The notes: a model not told the origin generated them from the letters alone. Shown: positions 45,032 to 54,140, numbered from the stretch's first letter. The stretch: 64,000 bases of DNA from Hyunsoonleella jejuensis (GCF_900111025.1 NZ_FOFN01000002.1:620001-684000), one strand, 5' to 3'. Numbers and translations are program-made.

Positions 45032-46432
45032 TTAAATATGTAATGCTCTATCCTCTGTTGCCGCCAAAGCTGCTTCTTTGATGGCCTCTGTAAAGGTTGG
45101 GTGTGCGTGCGACATACGTGATACATCCTCTGCACTTGCGCGATATTCCATAGCTACAACAGCCTCGGCAATCATATCGGCAGCACGCGCACCAATCATA
45201 TGTACACCTAAAATTTCATCGGTAGTTTTATCGGCTAAAATCTTAACGAAACCATCTAAATCCATACTAGCCCTACTTCTACCTAAAGCACGCATTGGAA
45301 ACTGACCTGTTTTATACTCTATCCCAGCTTCTTTTAACTCTTCTTCAGTTTTACCTACAGCAGCAACTTCTGGCCATGTATAAACTACACCTGGAATTAA
45401 ATTATAATCGATATGTGGTTTTTGTCCAGCTATAGTTTCTGCTACAAAAACACCTTCCTCTTCAGCTTTATGAGCTAACATTGCACCTTTTACCACATCA
45501 CCAATAGCATAAATATTTGGTACAGATGTTTGTAGGTGTTCGTTAACCTCCACACGACCTCTATCGTCTAATTTTACCCCTGCAGCTTCGCTGTTTAAAC
45601 CACTTGTATATGGACTACGCCCAACTGAAACCAAGCAGTAATCGCCTTTAAATTCTACTTCTTCTCCCTTTTTATTGTCTGCTTTTACAATTACCTCATC
45701 ACCTTTTCGCTCTACAGATTTCACCTTATGTGATACTTGCATTTTGAATTTTGCCTTTTTAAAGACTTTATTTAGTTCTTTAGATAAGCCAGCATCCATA
45801 GTTGGAATTATTCTATCCATATATTCAACTACCGTAACTTCAGCACCTAAACGTTTGTACACCTGCCCCAATTCTAGACCAATAACACCGCCACCAATAA
45901 TAATGAGATGTTTTGGGATTTCCTTAAGTTTTAAAGCCTCTGTTGACGTTATAATACGCTCTTTGTCAACTTTAATAAAAGGCAATGTTGATGGTTTACT
46001 TCCCGTGGCAATAATTGTGTGTTTTGCTTCTATTTCAGTAGTTTCTTCGCCTTTAATAGCGATATGTGTTTCATCTTTAAAACTTCCTAAACCATGGTAT
46101 ACATCAATTTCATTTTTCTTCATTAGAAAATCGATGCCACCAGTAGTTTGGTCGACAACTGCCTGTTTACGCGCAATCATTTTCTCTAAATTCACCTTTA
46201 CATCACCAGGGATTTCAATACCATGTTCTTCAAAATGCTTGATGGCATCTTCATAATGGTGTGATGAATCTAAAAGTGCCTTACTTGGAATACAGCCCAC
46301 ATTTAAACAGGTGCCACCAAGTGTGCTATACTTTTCAATAATTGCTGTTTTCATGCCCAATTGCGCACAACGTATGGCGGCAACATATCCTCCAGGTCCA
46401 GAGCCAATAACGGCTACATCGTATGATTTCAT
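45032..46432 (-). CDS. lpd: Dihydrolipoyl dehydrogenase
   Basis: The protein is about 466 residues, with ATG 46432 preferred because it gives MKSYDVAVIGSGPGGY; the upstream frame to 46492 adds 20 atypical residues. The redox-active disulfide is in GGTCLNVGCIPSKALL. NAD binding is at IIGGGVIGLELG, and the catalytic HAHPTFTEAI is present. It is the E3 subunit shared by 2-oxoacid dehydrogenases and the glycine cleavage system. The gene stands alone. Confidence 0.95.
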   Translation of the reverse strand: MKSYDVAVIGSGPGGYVAAIRCAQLGMKTAIIEKYSTLGGTCLNVGCIPSKALLDSSHHYEDAIKHFEEHGIEIPGDVKVNLEKMIARKQAVVDQTTGGIDFLMKKNEIDVYHGLGSFKDETHIAIKGEETTEIEAKHTIIATGSKPSTLPFIKVDKERIITSTEALKLKEIPKHLIIIGGGVIGLELGQVYKRLGAEVTVVEYMDRIIPTMDAGLSKELNKVFKKAKFKMQVSHKVKSVERKGDEVIVKADNKKGEEVEFKGDYCLVSVGRSPYTSGLNSEAAGVKLDDRGRVEVNEHLQTSVPNIYAIGDVVKGAMLAHKAEEEGVFVAETIAGQKPHIDYNLIPGVVYTWPEVAAVGKTEEELKEAGIEYKTGQFPMRALGRSRASMDLDGFVKILADKTTDEILGVHMIGARAADMIAEAVVAMEYRASAEDVSRMSHAHPTFTEAIKEAALAATEDRALHI

Positions 46433-46502
46433 ATAAAAATATCTATTGTTAAATAAAGATACTTTGATTACATTTAGCAACACAAAGTACATTTGGAAAG
46501 TT

Positions 46503-46510
46503 CAAAAGTA
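46503..46510 (-). promoter_or_regulatory. -7 box for lpd
   Basis: TACTTTTG on the minus strand matches TAnnTTTG, about 70 bases before the lpd ATG. Its surroundings carry a short inverted repeat, ACATTTG (46489-46495) with CAAATGT (46511-46517), that brackets the box and may be an operator. The remainder of the gap to 46724 shows nothing recognisable. Confidence 0.45.
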
Positions 46511-46724
46511 CAAATGTTTTATGGGAAGACCATAAAAAAATATTTCATAAAGTGTGGAAAATAATGGCATTAGCGAACTGCCGTTTTAGGGATTGAATGT
46601 TGTAATTGTGTTAGTTAAAGAGAGTGAACAATAAAAAGCACCAGCAATAACCAAGAAAGCGTTACAAACCCTAATTATTTTAGCTTTTATAAAGTTTAGG
46701 ATAGTACCAAAAAAATTATTAATT

Positions 46725-46768
46725 ATGACAAATGTCATCTTTTGGGAAAAACCTTAAAAGTATTTTTG
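46725..46768 (+). promoter_or_regulatory. FNR-type site and -7 box of the cbb3 oxidase operon
   Basis: The palindrome ATGAC-AAAT-GTCAT (46725-46738) lies 33 bp centre-to-centre upstream of -7 box TATTTTTG (46761-46768). The site is therefore near -41 relative to the expected start, the class-II activator position. The box lies 21 bases before the ccoS ATG. Low-oxygen activation by an Fnr-type protein is inferred. Confidence 0.7.
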
Positions 46769-46789
46769 AACCATAACTTCAATATAGGT

Positions 46790-46975
46790 ATGAGTGTTAT
46801 ATATATTTTGTTAGCAGTAAGTATAGTAGTTGCTGTAATCTTTTTTGTGGCATTTGTTTTTGCCGTTAAAAAAGGACAGTTTGATGATAGTTATACACCG
46901 TCTGTACGCATGCTATTTGAAGACGAATTAATTAAAGATAAAACCAATAAAACGATACTAACCAAGAAAGATTAA
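46790..46975 (+). CDS. ccoS: cbb3 oxidase maturation protein CcoS
   Basis: This 61-residue protein has one membrane helix (VIYILLAVSIVVAVIFFVAF), then KKGQFDDSYTPSVRMLFED, the characteristic CcoS sequence. It is needed to insert cofactors into the oxidase. The ATG at 46790 is the genuine start; the longer frame reaching 46742 has no sensible N-terminus. No ccoI copper-ATPase gene precedes it here, unlike many cco clusters. Confidence 0.88.
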   Translation: MSVIYILLAVSIVVAVIFFVAFVFAVKKGQFDDSYTPSVRMLFEDELIKDKTNKTILTKKD

Positions 46976-46986
46976 TAATTAAAATT

Positions 46987-49170
46987 ATGGAAATGCAACA
47001 ATTTCATTACGATAATAAAATCGTTACTAAATTCCTTTATGCCACTATTATTTTCGGTGTTGTGGGAATGGTAGTAGGCTTACTACTTGCCTTTATGTTT
47101 TTATTCCCGAATTTAACCGATGGTATATCGTGGTTAAGTTTTGGTCGTTTAAGACCTTTACATACCAATGCGGTTATTTTTGCCTTTGTAGGTAATGCTA
47201 TGTTTGCAGGGGTTTACTATTCCCTACAACGTTTGTTGAAAACACGAATGGCGAGCGATTTATTAAGTAACATCAACTTTTGGGGATGGCAACTTATTAT
47301 TGTAGCTGCTGCAATTACACTGCCTTTGGGCATTACCACATCAAAAGAATACGCTGAGTTGGAATGGCCAATTGATATCGCCATTGCACTAGTTTGGGTT
47401 GTTTTTGGTGTGAATATGATTTGGACTATTTTAAAACGTCGCCAACGCCATTTATACGTAGCAGTTTGGTTTTACATAGCTACGTTTGTTACTGTTGCTG
47501 TATTACATATTTTTAATAGTTTAGAATTACCTGTAAGCGCAATGAAAAGTTACTCGGTTTACGCTGGAGTACAAGATGCATTGGTGCAATGGTGGTATGG
47601 GCACAATGCAGTTGCATTTTTCTTAACCACACCATTTTTGGGGCTGATGTACTATTTTGTACCTAAAGCTGCAAACAGACCTGTGTATTCTTATAGACTG
47701 TCTATTGTACACTTTTGGTCATTAATTTTTATATACATTTGGGCTGGACCTCACCACTTATTATATACGGCTTTACCTGAATGGGCACAAAACTTAGGTG
47801 TTACTTTTTCTGTTATGCTATTAATGCCTTCTTGGGGTGGTATGATAAACGGTTTATTAACCTTGCGTGGTGCTTGGGATAAGGTAAGAACAGACCCTGT
47901 TTTAAAATTCTTGGTAGTTGCTATTACCGGTTATGGTATGGCTACTTTTGAAGGACCTACGCTATCGCTTAAAAATGTAAATGCCATTGCGCACTTTACC
48001 GATTGGATTATTGCACACGTTCATGTTGGCGCTTTAGCTTGGAATGGGTTTATGGCGTTCGGTATTATTTATTACTTGATTCCAAGATTATTTAAAACAA
48101 AACTATACTCTTTAGGTTTGGCTAACTTGCATTTCTGGTTAGGTACGTTAGGTATTATTATTTATGCACTACCAATGTACGTTGCAGGATTTACGCAAGC
48201 TAGTATGTGGAAACAGTTTAATCCTGATGGGACCTTAGTTTATGGTAACTTCTTAGAAACTGTTACGGAAATTATCCCAATGTATTGGATGCGCGCAATT
48301 GGAGGTACACTTTACATTGTAGGTATGTTAATTCTTGTGTATAACGTTATCGCAACTGTAAGAAGCGGCAGCAAAGTACAAGATGAATTAGCAGAGGCTC
48401 CTGCATTAGAACGTGTTACAAAAAAACGTACAGCGAATGAAGGTTGGCATACTTGGTTAGAAAGACGACCAATTCAACTAACCCTATTAGCTACAATAGC
48501 TATTTTAATTGGTGGTATTATACAAATTGTTCCAACAATTATGGTGAAATCCAACATTCCAACTATTGCTAGCGTGAAACCTTACACACCTCTAGAATTG
48601 GAAGGTAGGGACATTTACATCCGTGAAGGTTGTGTGGGTTGCCACTCACAAATGATACGTCCTTTTAGAAGTGAAGTTGAGCGCTACGGTGAATATTCAA
48701 AAGCCGGTGAGTTCGTGTATGACCACCCGTTCCTTTGGGGAAGTAAACGAACTGGTCCGGATTTACACCGTGTTGGTGGCAAGTATTCTGATAACTGGCA
48801 CTTTAACCACATGTACGACCCACAAAGCACGTCATCTGGTTCTATTATGCCTCGTTATCAATGGTTAATCAATAATGAACTAGACAAATCGCAAACGGAA
48901 GCTAAAATGCAAACCATGGTTTCCCTTGGAGTACCATACTCAGATGAAGAGATAGCTAATGCGCAACAAAGTATGGAGGAACAAGGCGCTCAAATAGAAC
49001 AGAACTTATACAGCGACCCTGATTTTGCAAAGAATTACGAAGCAGATAAAAAGTATGCAACTGAAAGCGGTGAAGACTTCGTAGAAATGAAAAATAGAGA
49101 GATTGTAGCATTAATAGCGTACCTGCAACGTTTAGGCACCGATATTAAAGTAGAAACAGCTCAAAACTAA
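46987..49170 (+). CDS. ccoNO: Fused cbb3 oxidase subunits CcoN and CcoO
   Basis: The 727-residue protein combines the heme-copper catalytic subunit (residues of about 1-465, at least 12 membrane helices, with RPLHTNAVIFAF, VQWWYGHNAVAFF, WAGPHHLLYTALP and WIIAHVHVGALAW holding the heme and CuB histidines) with the mono-heme subunit CcoO. CcoO starts with the helix LTLLATIAILIGGIIQI and binds heme at CVGCH (near residue 555). The fusion is typical of Bacteroidetes. It forms the high-affinity, microaerobic terminal oxidase. Confidence 0.96.
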   Translation: MEMQQFHYDNKIVTKFLYATIIFGVVGMVVGLLLAFMFLFPNLTDGISWLSFGRLRPLHTNAVIFAFVGNAMFAGVYYSLQRLLKTRMASDLLSNINFWGWQLIIVAAAITLPLGITTSKEYAELEWPIDIAIALVWVVFGVNMIWTILKRRQRHLYVAVWFYIATFVTVAVLHIFNSLELPVSAMKSYSVYAGVQDALVQWWYGHNAVAFFLTTPFLGLMYYFVPKAANRPVYSYRLSIVHFWSLIFIYIWAGPHHLLYTALPEWAQNLGVTFSVMLLMPSWGGMINGLLTLRGAWDKVRTDPVLKFLVVAITGYGMATFEGPTLSLKNVNAIAHFTDWIIAHVHVGALAWNGFMAFGIIYYLIPRLFKTKLYSLGLANLHFWLGTLGIIIYALPMYVAGFTQASMWKQFNPDGTLVYGNFLETVTEIIPMYWMRAIGGTLYIVGMLILVYNVIATVRSGSKVQDELAEAPALERVTKKRTANEGWHTWLERRPIQLTLLATIAILIGGIIQIVPTIMVKSNIPTIASVKPYTPLELEGRDIYIREGCVGCHSQMIRPFRSEVERYGEYSKAGEFVYDHPFLWGSKRTGPDLHRVGGKYSDNWHFNHMYDPQSTSSGSIMPRYQWLINNELDKSQTEAKMQTMVSLGVPYSDEEIANAQQSMEEQGAQIEQNLYSDPDFAKNYEADKKYATESGEDFVEMKNREIVALIAYLQRLGTDIKVETAQN

Positions 49171-49188
49171 CCTAGCAAACAAAGTATC

Positions 49189-49374
49189 ATGTTAAAATTT
49201 GTAAAAAACCATATGGAGAGTATTGCGGGAATAGAAATATATCCTATCATTTCGCTACTCATCTTTTTTATCTTTTTTGTAGCACTTTTTTGGTGGGTTG
49301 TTACCGCAAAGAAAGACTATATAAAAACAGTTAGTAATATACCATTAGACAACCAAAACAACGACACATTATGA
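49189..49374 (+). CDS. ccoQ: cbb3 oxidase subunit CcoQ-like
   Basis: The 61-residue protein has a single membrane helix (YPIISLLIFFIFFVALFWW) followed by a short basic-polar tail. Its size and place between ccoNO and ccoP identify it as the CcoQ/FixQ-type stabilising subunit. The sequence itself is weakly diagnostic. The stop overlaps the ccoP start (ATGA). Confidence 0.8.
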   Translation: MLKFVKNHMESIAGIEIYPIISLLIFFIFFVALFWWVVTAKKDYIKTVSNIPLDNQNNDTL

Positions 49375-50318
49375 GAAATTTAGTTCCATCGTGGATTCGC
49401 GTTCCTGTAGTATTCTTTATTATTTTTGGAGCAGTAGAATTCTTTATAGATTCCGGTGAAAAACCTGCATTTATTGAATATCCCGCAGTACTTTTATTTC
49501 TCTTACTAGTATTGTTAATATTAATTGCTATTGAAGCGATTGTTGGCGCATTGGAAAATGTAATGCTCCATAAATTGGACGAAGCTGCAAAAGCACGATT
49601 TTTAGCTGAAAAAGAAAAGTCTCTTGAGTTTACCTGGCTTAAAGAAACCTATAATAAACTTTTGGGGCAAAAACCAATTGAAGAAGAGGGAGAAATAATA
49701 CTAGATCATAATTATGATGGTATTAAGGAATTAGACAACAACTTACCTCCTTGGTGGCTATATGGCTTTTACGCTTCAATTGTATTTGCAGCTATTTACT
49801 TAGTGCGCTACCATATTTTTGATGGCAAAACACAAGTAGACGAGCTAGAAACTGAATTAGCCGAAGCTAGAATTGAAATAGAGGAATACAAAAAAACAGC
49901 TAAAGACTTAGTTGACTTTAATACAGTAACTGTATTAACCAGTGCTGAAGATTTGAACACGGGAAAATCTATTTTTGAAACCAACTGTGTAGCGTGCCAT
50001 ATGGCAGATGGTGGTGGAGGTATTGGCCCGAATCTAACTGACAAACATTGGATTTTAGGGGGTGGAATTAAAAATGTATTTAAAACCATATCAGAAGGTG
50101 GACGCTCAGGAAAAGGTATGATTCCTTGGAAAGCACAATTAAAACCATCACAAATCGCAAAGGTAGCGAGCTATGTTTTAACGTTTGAAGGCACTACACC
50201 TGCAAATCCAAAAGCAGCTGAGGGAGATATCTGGGTAGATGAGAATGCACCTATTGAAGACATTCCAACAGAAGCTATGGAAATAAAAACCGATTCTGTT
50301 ATCGATGTTGTTAACTAA
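49371..50318 (+). CDS. ccoP: cbb3 oxidase diheme-type subunit CcoP with only one heme motif
   Basis: The 315-residue subunit has two N-terminal helices (about 12-70), then PPWWLYGFYASIVFAAIYLV near residue 130 and a cytochrome c domain with one CxxCH (CVACH) and GKGMIPWKAQL supplying the methionine ligand. Proteobacterial CcoP carries two c-type hemes; only one motif is visible here. The gene is coupled to ccoQ and followed by two hairpins before ccoG. Confidence 0.92.
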   Translation: MRNLVPSWIRVPVVFFIIFGAVEFFIDSGEKPAFIEYPAVLLFLLLVLLILIAIEAIVGALENVMLHKLDEAAKARFLAEKEKSLEFTWLKETYNKLLGQKPIEEEGEIILDHNYDGIKELDNNLPPWWLYGFYASIVFAAIYLVRYHIFDGKTQVDELETELAEARIEIEEYKKTAKDLVDFNTVTVLTSAEDLNTGKSIFETNCVACHMADGGGGIGPNLTDKHWILGGGIKNVFKTISEGGRSGKGMIPWKAQLKPSQIAKVASYVLTFEGTTPANPKAAEGDIWVDENAPIEDIPTEAMEIKTDSVIDVVN

Positions 50319-50360
50319 TTTAAAAGAAAACTCAACCTCAACCAAACTATTCTAAATTAA

Positions 50361-50388
50361 CCTACAAGTTTAAACAACTTGTAGGTTT
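50361..50388 (+). terminator. Hairpin after ccoP (terminator-like)
   Basis: CCTACAAGTT and AACTTGTAGG form a perfect ten-base stem around TAAAC, followed by TTTT. It may partially terminate or stabilise the ccoSNOQP transcript before the downstream assembly genes. Confidence 0.65.
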
Positions 50389-50410
50389 TAGAAATAAATA
50401 ACTCGAATAT

Positions 50411-50433
50411 CTTAAGGTTTTAAAAACCTTAAG
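50411..50433. repeat. Palindrome touching the ccoG start
   Basis: Perfect 11-base arms, CTTAAGGTTTT and AAAACCTTAAG, around one central base. The last G is the first base of the GTG at 50433. It could mask translation initiation or be an operator or a mobile palindrome. Confidence 0.7.
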
Positions 50434-51872
50434 TGAACACATCTAAAGTGGAAACCCCAGAGAACGAAATATTTAGAGATTCTATTGCTACCATAACCGA
50501 GGAAGGAAAACGCGCTTGGGTTTATCCAAAAAAACCTAGTGGGAAGTTTTATGAATATAGAAAATACGTTAGCTACTTTTTACTTGCATTTTTATTTTTG
50601 TCGCCATTTATCAAAGTAAATGGGAATCAGTTTTTGATGTTCAACATTTTGGAACGCCGCTTTAATATTTTCGGTTTCCCGTTTTGGCCTCAAGACTTTC
50701 ATTTATTTGTGATTTCAATGCTAATTGGTGTTGTTTTTATTACGCTGTTTACAGTTGCATTCGGACGTATTTTTTGCGGATGGATTTGTCCGCAAACTAT
50801 TTTCATGGAAATGGTATTTCGCCGTATTGAATATTGGATTGAAGGAGATAGAAATAAGCAACGTAAATTGGCGCGCCAAAAATGGGATGCAGAAAAAATA
50901 AAAAAAAGAGGCCTTAAACTACTGATTTTCCTCATCATTTCGTTCTTAATAGCCAATGTTTTTTTGGCATATTTAATCGGTAGTGATAAGTTAATTCAAT
51001 ATGTTACAGATGGTCCGTTTAAACATGTAAGTACGCTTATTCCTTTGGTCATATTTACTGGCGTTTTCTATTTTGTATTTGCATGGTTTCGAGAACAGGT
51101 ATGTATTATTGCTTGTCCTTACGGAAGATTACAAGGTGTTTTATTAGACACAAAATCAATAGTTGTAGCATACGATCATAAAAGAGGAGAAGGTGAAGCC
51201 GGGAGAAAAAAGTTTAGAAAGAACGAAGACAGAGCAGCTTTAGGCCATGGCGATTGTATAGACTGCTTACAATGTGTGCATGTTTGCCCTACTGGAATCG
51301 ACATTAGAAATGGCACTCAACTAGAATGTGTGAACTGTACCGCTTGTATTGATGAATGCGACCATATCATGGAAAGCATCAATCTACCAAAGGGCTTGAT
51401 TCGTTATGCTAGCGAAGAAAATATTGAAAAGAAAGCAAAGTTTAGACTTACCCCAAGAATAAAAGGCTACATTGCTGTACTTTCCATTATGATTGGTTTA
51501 CTAATTGGCATGCTGTTTTTAAGAAATGATGTTGAGGCCAATGTTTTAAGATTACCTGGGCAACTTTATGAACATAAGGACAATAACATAATTAGTAATG
51601 TCTTTACATATAAATTAGTAAATAAAACCTCTAATGATATTGAAGATGTAAGTTTAAAACTAATGTCTCACAAAGGCGAACTTAAACTTGTATCTACGAG
51701 TGGTAAATTTGTAGTACCTAGCCAGGGCATAGCCGAAGGGACCTTGTTTATAGAAATAAATAATGCAGCCTTATCAGGCGATAGAAATAAAATAAAAATA
51801 GGCGTTTACAAGGGGGATGAACTCATTGAAACTACTACGGCTAACTTCTTAGGCCCCAGAAGTTATAGATAG
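50433..51872 (+). CDS. ccoG: cbb3 oxidase assembly protein CcoG
   Basis: This 479-residue membrane protein has several helices (YFLLAFLFLSPFIKV, FHLFVISMLIGVVFITLFTVAF, LLIFLIISFLIANVFLAYLI). CGWICPQTIF and two 4Fe-4S motifs follow (CIDCLQCVHVCPTG; CVNCTACIDECDH). A periplasmic Ig-like C-terminal domain ends it. CcoG reduces copper for oxidase assembly. The start is GTG 50433 or GTG 50448 (VETPENE), the second giving the more family-like N-terminus. No ATG is available. Confidence 0.92.
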   Translation: MNTSKVETPENEIFRDSIATITEEGKRAWVYPKKPSGKFYEYRKYVSYFLLAFLFLSPFIKVNGNQFLMFNILERRFNIFGFPFWPQDFHLFVISMLIGVVFITLFTVAFGRIFCGWICPQTIFMEMVFRRIEYWIEGDRNKQRKLARQKWDAEKIKKRGLKLLIFLIISFLIANVFLAYLIGSDKLIQYVTDGPFKHVSTLIPLVIFTGVFYFVFAWFREQVCIIACPYGRLQGVLLDTKSIVVAYDHKRGEGEAGRKKFRKNEDRAALGHGDCIDCLQCVHVCPTGIDIRNGTQLECVNCTACIDECDHIMESINLPKGLIRYASEENIEKKAKFRLTPRIKGYIAVLSIMIGLLIGMLFLRNDVEANVLRLPGQLYEHKDNNIISNVFTYKLVNKTSNDIEDVSLKLMSHKGELKLVSTSGKFVVPSQGIAEGTLFIEINNAALSGDRNKIKIGVYKGDELIETTTANFLGPRSYR

Positions 51873-51970
51873 TTCGTATTAGTTAGTGCAGGCACGCTTT
51901 AGCCAAAAAATAGTAAAAATTAATATAATGAAATCCTGAAATAAGTTCAAAAGGATAAAACTCAAATATT

Positions 51971-52417
51971 ATGAAAATTAGTTGGGGTACCGGAATTGTG
52001 TTGGCATTTGTAGGGTTTATTGCCTTTATTATGTACTTTATTGTATCGATGAATGTAGATGATAAATACGACCATGATTTGGTAAGTGAAGATTATTACG
52101 GTGAAGAATTAAAATATCAAAAAGATATTGATAAGCTTAAAAATGCTAAAAGTTTAGTTACAAATATTAGCCACGAACGTACCGAGGACGGTTTAAAGAT
52201 AAACTTTCCCGAAGATATAGATTACAAAGAAATTACAGGAAAAATGTTCCTATATAGGCCATCTAACAAACAACTAGACTTTGAAACTGCTATTTCATTG
52301 TCTAATCCTTATTTGCTCATACCTGACAAACGTTTGGTAGATGGCCGTTGGAACATTAAAATAGATTGGCAATATAAAGGAAAATCTTATTTATTTAAAG
52401 AATCAATAGTGTATTAA
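51971..52417 (+). CDS. ccoH: FixH/CcoH family protein
   Basis: The 148-residue protein has one N-terminal helix (GIVLAFVGFIAFIMYFIV). A conserved YDHDLVSEDYYGEELKYQKD segment and a short beta domain follow. FixH/CcoH stabilises or assembles the cbb3 oxidase. The neighbour genes are assembly factors, and it precedes the TauE-like membrane protein gene by one base. Confidence 0.86.
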   Translation: MKISWGTGIVLAFVGFIAFIMYFIVSMNVDDKYDHDLVSEDYYGEELKYQKDIDKLKNAKSLVTNISHERTEDGLKINFPEDIDYKEITGKMFLYRPSNKQLDFETAISLSNPYLLIPDKRLVDGRWNIKIDWQYKGKSYLFKESIVY

Positions 52418-52418
52418 C

Positions 52419-53120
52419 ATGCTTGCTTCAGCTTTCATATTGGGTCTATTGGGTAGTTTTCACTGTGTTGGCATGTGTGGCCCAATTGCCTTTATGCTCC
52501 CGGTAGACCGTTCCAATTCATTTAAAAAAATATCGCAAATTGCTATCTATCATTTTGGTAGATTATTAGCATACAGTATAATAGGCTTAGTTTTCGGACT
52601 CATTGGAAAAAGTCTATACATTTTTGGATTTCAACAACAACTTTCTATTGCTATTGGAATTTTAATGATTTTGGCAGTAATAGTTCCACAAAAAACTTTA
52701 AACAAATACAATATTTCTAAACCTATTTACAGAGTTATTGCCAAAATAAAATCAGCATTGGGTAAAGCGCTACAAAAAAAGACTATTGATACATTTTTAA
52801 CTATTGGTTTCTTAAATGGCTTTCTGCCTTGCGGCTTGGTTTACGTAGCTTTGTTTGCGGCTATTGCTCTCGGAAATGCCCTAGATGGCAGCTTCTATAT
52901 GGCCGTTTTTGGCTTAGGCACCATCCCGCTAATGACAACAGCAATTTATTTTAGCCATTTTTTAAAAGGTAAGGCAAGACAACGTATTCAAAATGCCATT
53001 CCCGTGTTTATCGTTATTATCGGTGCGCTTTTTATTATTCGAGGATTAGGTTTAGGCATTCCCTACCTCTCTCCGTCCCCAATTCATGAACTGGTATCAA
53101 ACAAAATAGATTGTCATTAG
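52419..53120 (+). CDS. Sulfite exporter TauE/SafE-like (DsbD-like) membrane protein
   Basis: The 233-residue protein has about six membrane segments, beginning LASAFILGLLGSFHCVGMCG. The HCVGMCG motif and GFLNGFLPCGLVYVALFAA are typical of cbb3-cluster TauE/SafE proteins. The cysteines suggest copper or electron transfer to the periplasm during oxidase maturation. The sequence differs markedly from the permease at 2397-3137, which lacks these cysteines. Confidence 0.85.
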   Translation: MLASAFILGLLGSFHCVGMCGPIAFMLPVDRSNSFKKISQIAIYHFGRLLAYSIIGLVFGLIGKSLYIFGFQQQLSIAIGILMILAVIVPQKTLNKYNISKPIYRVIAKIKSALGKALQKKTIDTFLTIGFLNGFLPCGLVYVALFAAIALGNALDGSFYMAVFGLGTIPLMTTAIYFSHFLKGKARQRIQNAIPVFIVIIGALFIIRGLGLGIPYLSPSPIHELVSNKIDCH

Positions 53121-53425
53121 ACCTTGTTTGGTAATGCTTAATTTTTAAAAACTCCCTTTTTCCACTTAAAAGGGCTAAATTTCCTTTAAAAATTGGCACG
53201 AGATTTACACTACATCGACTAAACCTATTGAATGTTAAAGCTAATTTCACCTAAATTATAAGAATTTTGTGTTTACAACCCTGTTTTTAAATTTAATTAC
53301 GTTTCTATTTAACAATAGAAATCAATTTAAATAACTAATATTCAAATACATAGTTCCCAATTACCGCACTCATAAGATTTGTTTATGAATACCATTTATA
53401 AAATCAATAGTTTTATTTCCAAAAC
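53121..53425. other. AT-rich gap with two hairpins
   Basis: A CCCTTTT/AAAAGGG hairpin (53154-53174) follows the TauE-like gene and may be a weak terminator. A perfect TTTCTATT-TAAC-AATAGAAA palindrome lies at 53302-53321. No coding sequence is supported in the stretch. Confidence 0.5.
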
Positions 53426-53448
53426 TAATAGTCTTACTATTATATTTG
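53426..53448 (+). promoter_or_regulatory. Promoter and likely TetR operator
   Basis: The inverted repeat TAATAGT-CTT-ACTATTA (53426-53442) overlaps the start of -7 box TATATTTG (53441-53448). An outer AGTTTT/AAAACT repeat (53409-53426) flanks it. Position directly ahead of the TetR-like gene argues for autorepression of the export operon. Confidence 0.65.
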
Positions 53449-53466
53449 CGTATAAAATAATTAATT

Positions 53467-54138
53467 ATGGATTCATTACTTTCAAATGTAAAGATAACTG
53501 TTCCAGAAAAAATATATATAAAAGATCCTGAGTCATCATCTCTTGGAAAACGTATTGTAGAACATAGTATTATCTTAATAGACGAGATTGGTTTTGATAG
53601 TTTTACCTTTAAAAAACTTGGAAATTTGATAGGCTCTAACGAGAGTTCAATATATCGTTATTTTGAAAGTAAACACAAACTTCTATTATACTTGTCGTCA
53701 TGGTATTGGGCCTGGATAGAATATCAATTGGTATTAGAAACCCACAATTTAAATCCATCAGATAAACTACAGAAAGCCATAGAGGTAGTTTCTAGAACAA
53801 CTAAAGAAGACTCTAACTTCTCACACATTAATGAGGTAGTATTAAATCGCATCATGATAAATGAGAATTCAAAATCGTTTCTCACTAAAGAGGTTGATCA
53901 AGAAAACAAAGAAGGGTATTTTATAATTTATAAACGCATAGTGCATCGCCTGCGTGACATAGTAATTGCTTTAAAACCTGATTATAAATATCCATCCAGT
54001 ATAGCTAGCACCATTCTAGAAGGCAGTTTACATCAACATTTTTTAAAGCATCATTTCACATCCATTACCGATTGTGATTCAGATATTACCCCAACTCAAT
54101 TTTACAAAGATTTAGTATTAAAAACGTTACAATCTTAA
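53467..54138 (+). CDS. TetR-like transcriptional regulator
   Basis: The 223-residue protein has an N-terminal HTH (SLGKRIVEHSIILIDEIGFDSFTFKKLGNLIGSNESSIYRYFESKHKLL) that matches the TetR fold, followed by an all-helical ligand domain. The gene starts 19 bases after a promoter with a palindromic operator and ends three bases before the ABC transporter start. It probably represses the exporter operon until an inducer binds; the inducer is unknown. Confidence 0.85.
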   Translation: MDSLLSNVKITVPEKIYIKDPESSSLGKRIVEHSIILIDEIGFDSFTFKKLGNLIGSNESSIYRYFESKHKLLLYLSSWYWAWIEYQLVLETHNLNPSDKLQKAIEVVSRTTKEDSNFSHINEVVLNRIMINENSKSFLTKEVDQENKEGYFIIYKRIVHRLRDIVIALKPDYKYPSSIASTILEGSLHQHFLKHHFTSITDCDSDITPTQFYKDLVLKTLQS

Positions 54139-54140
54139 TT

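Noticed and set aside
45675-46256. Long plus-strand open frame opposite lpd
   Set aside because: It is antisense to a clear lpd gene, shows no family motif and has no promoter or conserved composition.
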